Source: Patescibacteria group bacterium UBA4067 (lineage in GTDB: Bacteria > Patescibacteriota > Minisyncoccia > Minisyncoccales > Minisyncoccaceae). Taken from it: a stretch of DNA of 17,960 bases. The notes beneath the pieces are model-generated. The model saw only the letters and a program-made list of their open reading frames with translations. It had not been told where the DNA came from and ran no database searches. The stretch spans positions 1 to 17,960 of the forward strand of contig DFZB01000055.1 of NCBI GenBank assembly GCA_002382025.1. Direction: 5' to 3'. A program made the translations under genes and the position numbers. Shown piece by piece: positions 13,896 through 17,960 of this stretch (within the stretch, counting starts at the first letter, position 1; the number at the start of each line of letters is the position of its first letter).

Positions 13896-14905
13896 ATACA
13901 GAAATTGAAAAAGTAGATATTGCTTGGTCAGGAATTTTTAGGTTTTTCTTTGTTTTAGTTTTATTTTATTTTATTTTCTTGACCAAGGACATTTTAGTTT
14001 GGACTTTATTGGCTCTTATTATCTCTATTTTATTTAATCCAGCAATAGAGGTTTTGGAAAAAAAGAAAATACCAAGAGTTTTATCTGGTTTTATTGTTTA
14101 TGTTTCTTTTATTCTTATAATGTCTTTTTTATTTTATTTATTAATTCCACCAATTATTACAGAAATACAAGTATTTTCTGCAAATACTTATAAGTATCTA
14201 GAGTCTCTTCCAACAATACTAACTGATTTGGGTCTTAATTTAAACAACATAGCTTCTTTTGCATTAACAATTAAAGATGATTTAGTTGGAATTTCTTCTA
14301 ATATTTTTGGTTTTACTATTTCTTTGTTTGGTAGTATTTTTGCTGGTATTACAATATTTGCTTTGGCTTTGTTTTTATCAATTGAAAAAGAAGAAATATT
14401 AAAAATGATAAAATCAGTAGTTCCTAAAAAATGGGAAGAAAATACTCTTGCTGGTTGGCAAAAAAATCAAGAAAAAGTTTCTGGTTGGTTTATGAGTAGA
14501 ATATTAGCTTCAGCTGGGGTATCAATTCTAACATTTTTGCTTTGTGTTTTTTTAAATATTAAGTTTGCTGTTTCCATATCGATATTATCAGGCTTTTTAA
14601 ACATTATTCCTCTTTTTGGACCAATAGTAGCTGGAATTATTATAGCATTAGTAGCATTGTTTGATTCTTGGACCAAGGTTTTATTGGTAATAATTGCTTC
14701 AATAATTATTCAACAAATAGAGAGTTATATTTTTATGCCATTTTTTACTAAAAAAATGGTTGGCATACCAACATTTTTAGTTCTTTTATCTATTCTTTTT
14801 GGAGGAAAATTATTTGGAATAATCGGAGTAATAATATCTATTCCTTTGGTCGGAATACTTTACGAAACAATGAAGTCATATTTTTTATCTAAGAAAGAAC
14901 TATGA
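13892..14905 (+). CDS. AI-2E family transporter / PerM-type permease
   Basis: This 337-residue polytopic protein has about eight hydrophobic segments. The first three lie within residues 13-85, a soluble loop follows at 88-135, and the rest lie in 138-328. The C-terminal half contains the family-typical SGFLNIIPLFGPIVAGII and a late QQIESYIFMPFFTKKMVGIP stretch, ending in GVIISIPLVGILYE. Members have been linked to autoinducer-2 export (TqsA), sodium/proton antiport and general permease roles, so the name does not prove AI-2 transport. It overlaps both neighbours by 4 bases. Confidence 0.9.
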   Translation: MNTEIEKVDIAWSGIFRFFFVLVLFYFIFLTKDILVWTLLALIISILFNPAIEVLEKKKIPRVLSGFIVYVSFILIMSFLFYLLIPPIITEIQVFSANTYKYLESLPTILTDLGLNLNNIASFALTIKDDLVGISSNIFGFTISLFGSIFAGITIFALALFLSIEKEEILKMIKSVVPKKWEENTLAGWQKNQEKVSGWFMSRILASAGVSILTFLLCVFLNIKFAVSISILSGFLNIIPLFGPIVAGIIIALVALFDSWTKVLLVIIASIIIQQIESYIFMPFFTKKMVGIPTFLVLLSILFGGKLFGIIGVIISIPLVGILYETMKSYFLSKKEL

Positions 14906-16341
14906 AGAAGATTTTTATATCAACAGCAATAGATTATGTTAATGGAGACCCTCATCTTGGGCATGCTTTAGAAAAGATTCAAGCAGACGTGATTGCTAGA
15001 TATCATAGATCTTTGGGTGACGAGGTTTTCTTTTTAAGTGGAACAGATGAAAATAGTTTGAAAAATGTTCAAACAGCTGAGAAACAAAAAATTAGCGTAA
15101 AAGAATTGGTAGATAAAAATTCTCAGAAATTTTTTGATTTAAAAAAATCATTAAATTTGTCTTACGATGATTTTATTAGAACAACAGAACAAAGGCATAT
15201 AACTGGAGCACAAAAATTATGGTCTTTATGTGAAAAAGATATTTACAAGAAAAAATACAAAGGACTTTATTGTGTTGGTTGCGAAGAATTTTATAAAGAA
15301 GATGAGCTTGAAAATGGATTATGTCCAGAACATAAAAAACCATTAGAATTAATAGAGGAAGAAAATTACTTTTTTAAGCTAGAAAATTATGCTGATAAAA
15401 TTAAAGATTTAATTGAAAAAGACATAATTAAAATAATTCCTCAAAAAAGAAAAAACGAAATAATAAGTTTTATTAACTCTGGCTTGCAAGATTTTTGTGT
15501 ATCTCGTTTAAGCGAAAGAGCTAAGGGCTGGGGAATTGATGTTCCTGGTGACAGCACTCAAAAGATTTGGGTTTGGTTTGACGCTCTAGCTAATTATATT
15601 ACTGCTTTAGGGTTTGGAAACAACGAAGAATTATTTAAAAAGTTCTGGGAAAATGGAGATGCAAAACTTCATGTGATAGGAAAAGGAATCAATAGGTTTC
15701 ATGCTATTTATTGGCCAGCCATGCTTTTATCGGCTGGTATTACTTTACCTAAAACCCTTTTTGTTCATGGGTATATTACAGTAAATAATCAAAAAATGTC
15801 TAAAAGTATTGGTAATGTGATTAATCCTAATGATCTTGTTTCTAAATATAATATTGATGGAGTTAGATATTTTCTTTTAAGAGAAATTCCAGCCTTAGAC
15901 GATGGAGACTTTAGTTATGAAAAATTTGAAAAGAGATATAATGCTGATTTAGCTTCTGGATTAGGCAATCTTTTCTCTAGGGTTATTGCTATGGCTGAAA
16001 AACATGGAGAGGTTTTAAATAATCCCAATCAATATACTAAAAAAGAAGTTGAAAATACTTGGAGTAAATATAGAGAAAAGTTTGTTTATTTTAACGAAAC
16101 GCTAGGAGAAATATGGAGCCTTATTAGTTCTTGTGACAAGTATATTGATGAACAAAAACCATGGGAAAAAGAAGACAAAGAAGAAATACTTTCTAATCTT
16201 TTGTTTTCTTTAAAAAATATTGCTCAAATGATTGAACCATTTTTGCCAGAAACTTCAAAAAAAATGAAAGAGCAATTAAATGAAGAAAATGGTGTATTTA
16301 AAGTAGAAAAAAAAGAATCTTTATTTCCTAAAATTTTATGA
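14902..16341 (+). CDS. metG: Methionyl-tRNA synthetase, short form
   Basis: This 479-residue class I synthetase opens with KKIFISTAIDYVNGDPHLGH, with the HIGH equivalent HLGH at 18-21. FLSGTDENS follows, then a single zinc-knuckle-like insert (CVGCEEF...LCPEH, about 128-148) and KMSKS at 298-302. WFDALANYITALG and VIGKGINRFHAIYWPAML are typical of MetRS substrate-binding regions. The anticodon-binding helical domain is present (about 340-479). The chain ends there, so the C-terminal EMAP/Trbp111-like tRNA-binding domain found in E. coli MetRS is missing, as in other short forms. It overlaps the permease gene and tatD by 4 bases each. It charges both initiator and elongator tRNA-Met. Confidence 0.97.
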   Translation: MKKIFISTAIDYVNGDPHLGHALEKIQADVIARYHRSLGDEVFFLSGTDENSLKNVQTAEKQKISVKELVDKNSQKFFDLKKSLNLSYDDFIRTTEQRHITGAQKLWSLCEKDIYKKKYKGLYCVGCEEFYKEDELENGLCPEHKKPLELIEEENYFFKLENYADKIKDLIEKDIIKIIPQKRKNEIISFINSGLQDFCVSRLSERAKGWGIDVPGDSTQKIWVWFDALANYITALGFGNNEELFKKFWENGDAKLHVIGKGINRFHAIYWPAMLLSAGITLPKTLFVHGYITVNNQKMSKSIGNVINPNDLVSKYNIDGVRYFLLREIPALDDGDFSYEKFEKRYNADLASGLGNLFSRVIAMAEKHGEVLNNPNQYTKKEVENTWSKYREKFVYFNETLGEIWSLISSCDKYIDEQKPWEKEDKEEILSNLLFSLKNIAQMIEPFLPETSKKMKEQLNEENGVFKVEKKESLFPKIL

Positions 16342-17093
16342 TTGATACTCATGCTCATTTAAATTTTTCTCAATTCGATAAAAATAGAGAAGAAATTATT
16401 TCTAAGTGTTTAAATAACAATATTTCAATTATTAATATTGGAACAAATTATAAAAGTTCTTGCGATGTGATTGAAATAGCAAAAAAATACAATCTTTATG
16501 CTTCTATTGGTTTGCATCCATTAGACATAGATGAAGATTTTGATAATAAAAAATATAAGGAATTATTTTGTGAAAAAGTAATAGCAATAGGAGAAACAGG
16601 TCTTGATTATTGGTATAAGCCAAAAGGAAAAGAAAAAAGAGCCACGTACAAAGAAAAACAAAAACAAGTTTTTATTAAACATATTGATTTAGCTTCTCAA
16701 TTAAGGTTGCCATTAATTATTCATTGTCGCGTTGCTTTTGATGATTTGTATGAAATTTTAAAACAAAGAGAAGTAAAAGGGGTGATTCATTCTTTTACAG
16801 GAAATATTGATGAATTGAAAAAGTTTTTATCTTTAGGTTATTATATTGGAATTAATGGAATCATTTTTAAAATTGATTTAAAGGAAGTCATCAAAGCAAT
16901 TCCAATTGATAGAATTTTATTAGAAACTGATTGTCCTTTTCTTTCTCCACCAGGATTTGAAGAAATAAATAATCCAATGTCACTAGAAATCATTGTTAAA
17001 GAAGTATCAAAGATTAAAAAATGTTCTGTTAGCGATTTAGTTAAAAATACAGATGAGAATGCCTTGAAATTGTTTAACAGAATTGATATATAG
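16338..17093 (+). CDS. tatD: TatD family metal-dependent hydrolase / DNase
   Basis: This 251-residue TIM-barrel hydrolase has every metal-site landmark: HAH at 5-7, GLHP at 59-61, GETGLDYW with Glu86, IHCR with His129, HSFTG with His151, and LLETDCPFLSPPG with Asp198. TatD enzymes act as 3'-5' exonucleases on DNA or RNA and may aid repair or degrade cytosolic nucleic acid. The metG-tatD order is common in bacteria, which supports the call. It overlaps metG by 4 bases and is the last confident gene of the rightward chain. Confidence 0.95.
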   Translation: MIDTHAHLNFSQFDKNREEIISKCLNNNISIINIGTNYKSSCDVIEIAKKYNLYASIGLHPLDIDEDFDNKKYKELFCEKVIAIGETGLDYWYKPKGKEKRATYKEKQKQVFIKHIDLASQLRLPLIIHCRVAFDDLYEILKQREVKGVIHSFTGNIDELKKFLSLGYYIGINGIIFKIDLKEVIKAIPIDRILLETDCPFLSPPGFEEINNPMSLEIIVKEVSKIKKCSVSDLVKNTDENALKLFNRIDI

Positions 17094-17116
17094 AAGGAAG
17101 TACGTTGGGGTGTATT

Positions 17117-17248
17117 ATGGGAAATGGTAAAGAAAGAAAGAGAAGAAATACTTTTTCGAAAATGAAAAATCCATCTGAAATTGTTGAGCAATGCAGACGA
17201 AAAACAAAGGGACAAAAATCTAGTTTTAGACAAAAAGGGGACAATTAA
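17117..17248 (+). CDS. Possible 43-residue basic protein
   Basis: An ATG at 17117 opens a 43-codon frame ending in TAA at 17246-17248. The product, starting MGNGKERKRRNTFSK, contains many Lys and Arg, has one Cys and no hydrophobic segment. It begins 23 bases after tatD and its stop lies in the loop of the following terminator, as for a last gene in an operon. A GGAAG lies about 20 bases upstream, too far for a good ribosome site. No family is recognised. The alternative is an untranslated 3' region that happens to be open. Confidence 0.4.
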   Translation: MGNGKERKRRNTFSKMKNPSEIVEQCRRKTKGQKSSFRQKGDN

Positions 17249-17270
17249 AGGCCTCTTTTATTTTTCTTTT
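17233..17270 (+). terminator. Intrinsic terminator closing the rightward operon
   Basis: AAAAGGGG (17233-17240) pairs with CCTCTTTT (17252-17259), one pair being G-U, around an 11-base loop. A T-rich tail follows (ATTTTTCTTTT). This hairpin plus U-tract lies after tatD and the possible 43-codon ORF and before the next unit, and would end the transcript running from argS. The stem's outer half is A-U only, so strength is uncertain. Confidence 0.65.
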
Positions 17271-17290
17271 TACTGTGATATTCTAATATT
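17271..17290 (+). promoter_or_regulatory. Candidate promoter for the membrane-protein/leuS unit
   Basis: Between the terminator tail and the ATG at 17291 lies an AT-rich segment with -10-like hexamers (GATATT, TAATAT). A new promoter is expected here because a terminator precedes it. No clear -35 is visible, and the ATG is so close that the transcript would be nearly leaderless. No Shine-Dalgarno is seen. The assignment rests mainly on context. Confidence 0.25.
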
Positions 17291-17488
17291 ATGATACCTG
17301 AATCATTATATTTATTAAGAAAAGCCATTTTTGTTATTGCTATGGGCATTTCAACCTATGTTGTTTTGGTTTATTCTAAGCCTGTTATTGAAAGCATTTA
17401 CAAAAAGAAATACAGCATAGATGGTTATTATTGGTCCATTGTCCTTATTTCCATTATTGTGGCAATAATTTCCTTGTTTATCCTATGA
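17291..17488 (+). CDS. Small two-helix membrane protein (65 aa)
   Basis: The 65-residue product has two predicted membrane helices, about residues 11-29 ([18 protein letters not shown]) and 47-65 ([19 protein letters not shown]), joined by a short charged loop ([10 protein letters not shown]). The layout suggests both ends on the same side with the loop opposite. No family is recognised. Its TGA stop overlaps the leuS ATG in ATGA, so the two are probably translated together. Hydrophobicity and the coupled stop/start argue that it is real. Confidence 0.65.
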   Translation: MIPESLYLLRKAIFVIAMGISTYVVLVYSKPVIESIYKKKYSIDGYYWSIVLISIIVAIISLFIL

Positions 17489-17960
17489 AATTTAAAGAAA
17501 TAGAAAAAAAATGGCAAAATATTTGGGAAAAGGAAAAATCATTTAAGGCCAAAGACCTTGTTTCTCCCCAATGCTATATATTAGATATGTTTCCATATCC
17601 ATCTGGAGCTGGTCTTCATGTGGGACACTTAAAAGGATATGTAGCCACAGACATAGTAGCTAGATTTAAAAGAATGCAAGGTTTTAATGTGTTGCATCCA
17701 ATAGGATGGGATGCTTTTGGTTTACCAGCTGAAAATTATGCAATTAAAACAGGCATTCATCCAGAAATTACAACAAAGAAAAATATAGATAACATTAGAA
17801 ATCAATTTTTAGCTACTGGACTTAGTTATGATTGGTCAAGAGAAATTAACACCACAGATCCTAATTATTATAAATGGACTCAGTGGATATTTTTAAAGCT
17901 TTTTGAAAAAGGATTAGCATATAAAAAAATGCTTCCTATTAATTGGTGTCCTTCTTGCAA
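17485..17960 (+). CDS. leuS: Leucyl-tRNA synthetase (5' part, cut by right edge)
   Basis: The first 158 codons are visible. They show the bacterial LeuRS start [18 protein letters not shown], then [18 protein letters not shown] with the HIGH equivalent HVGH at 45-48. [14 protein letters not shown] and the [20 protein letters not shown] region follow, and the window ends in NWCPSCK, the start of the zinc-binding insert. It is a class I synthetase charging tRNA-Leu; the editing domain and KMSKS lie outside the window. The ATG overlaps the stop of the small membrane-protein gene. Confidence 0.97.
   Translation, partial: MKFKEIEKKWQNIWEKEKSFKAKDLVSPQCYILDMFPYPSGAGLHVGHLKGYVATDIVARFKRMQGFNVLHPIGWDAFGLPAENYAIKTGIHPEITTKKNIDNIRNQFLATGLSYDWSREINTTDPNYYKWTQWIFLKLFEKGLAYKKMLPINWCPSC

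Noticed and set aside
16841..17233. Minus-strand open frame of 130 codons
   Set aside because: It is antisense to tatD and the short ORF after it, and its Ser/Phe/Leu-rich product has no recognisable motif.
1..17960. CRISPR array, insertion sequence, phage genes, tRNA genes or long repeats
   Set aside because: None was seen by eye on either strand; short AT-rich similarities are explained by base composition.

Overview
The window is an AT-rich, very tightly packed bacterial segment made almost entirely of translation genes. Adjacent genes commonly overlap by 4 bases (ATGA), Shine-Dalgarno sequences are weak or absent, and several synthetases are short or lack accessory domains. TGA acts as a stop (for example at the end of smpB and of the phosphatase before ileS), so the code is standard and not the TGA=Gly code of Gracilibacteria/SR1. 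Together with a eukaryote-like IleRS, an alpha2-type GlyRS and an ArgRS with a degenerate HIGH motif, this suggests a Patescibacteria/CPR genome, probably Parcubacteria-like. The taxon is inferred, not proven.

Left arm (1-2055). A partial gene runs rightward off the left edge (1-221). Facing it is a leftward operon, in transcription order smpB - ssrA (tmRNA) - infC - rpmI - rplT. It ends at an intrinsic terminator lying inside the coding part of the convergent partial gene. The tmRNA gene (1253-1601) shows an acceptor stem with a G3-U70 pair, PK1, a tag reading frame whose stop sits in a hairpin loop, and PK2. Its mature 5' end lies inside the last codons of smpB, and infC begins only 8 nt after its 3' end with a TTG codon. 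This arm holds the most unusual structure in the window.

Right arm (2118-17248). A long rightward chain starts from a short divergent promoter region: argS - RhuM/Fic-domain gene - histidine phosphatase - ileS - 71-aa ORF - envelope protein with Ig/DUF11-like repeats - pilin-like protein - glyS - membrane/coiled-coil protein - M16 peptidase - AI-2E-type permease - metG - tatD - possible 43-aa ORF. It closes with an intrinsic terminator at about 17233-17270. A new unit then begins with a 65-aa two-helix membrane protein overlapping leuS, which runs off the right edge.

Five synthetase genes (Arg, Ile, Gly, Met, Leu) thus lie within about 16 kb, interleaved with envelope genes and one possible toxin-type Fic gene. 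No CRISPR array, insertion sequence, phage gene or tRNA gene was seen, and no stretch over 300 bases is without a gene. The most novel points are the smpB/ssrA overlap with its predicted non-stop consequence, the atypical tmRNA tag and T-loop, and the tmRNA-to-infC junction.
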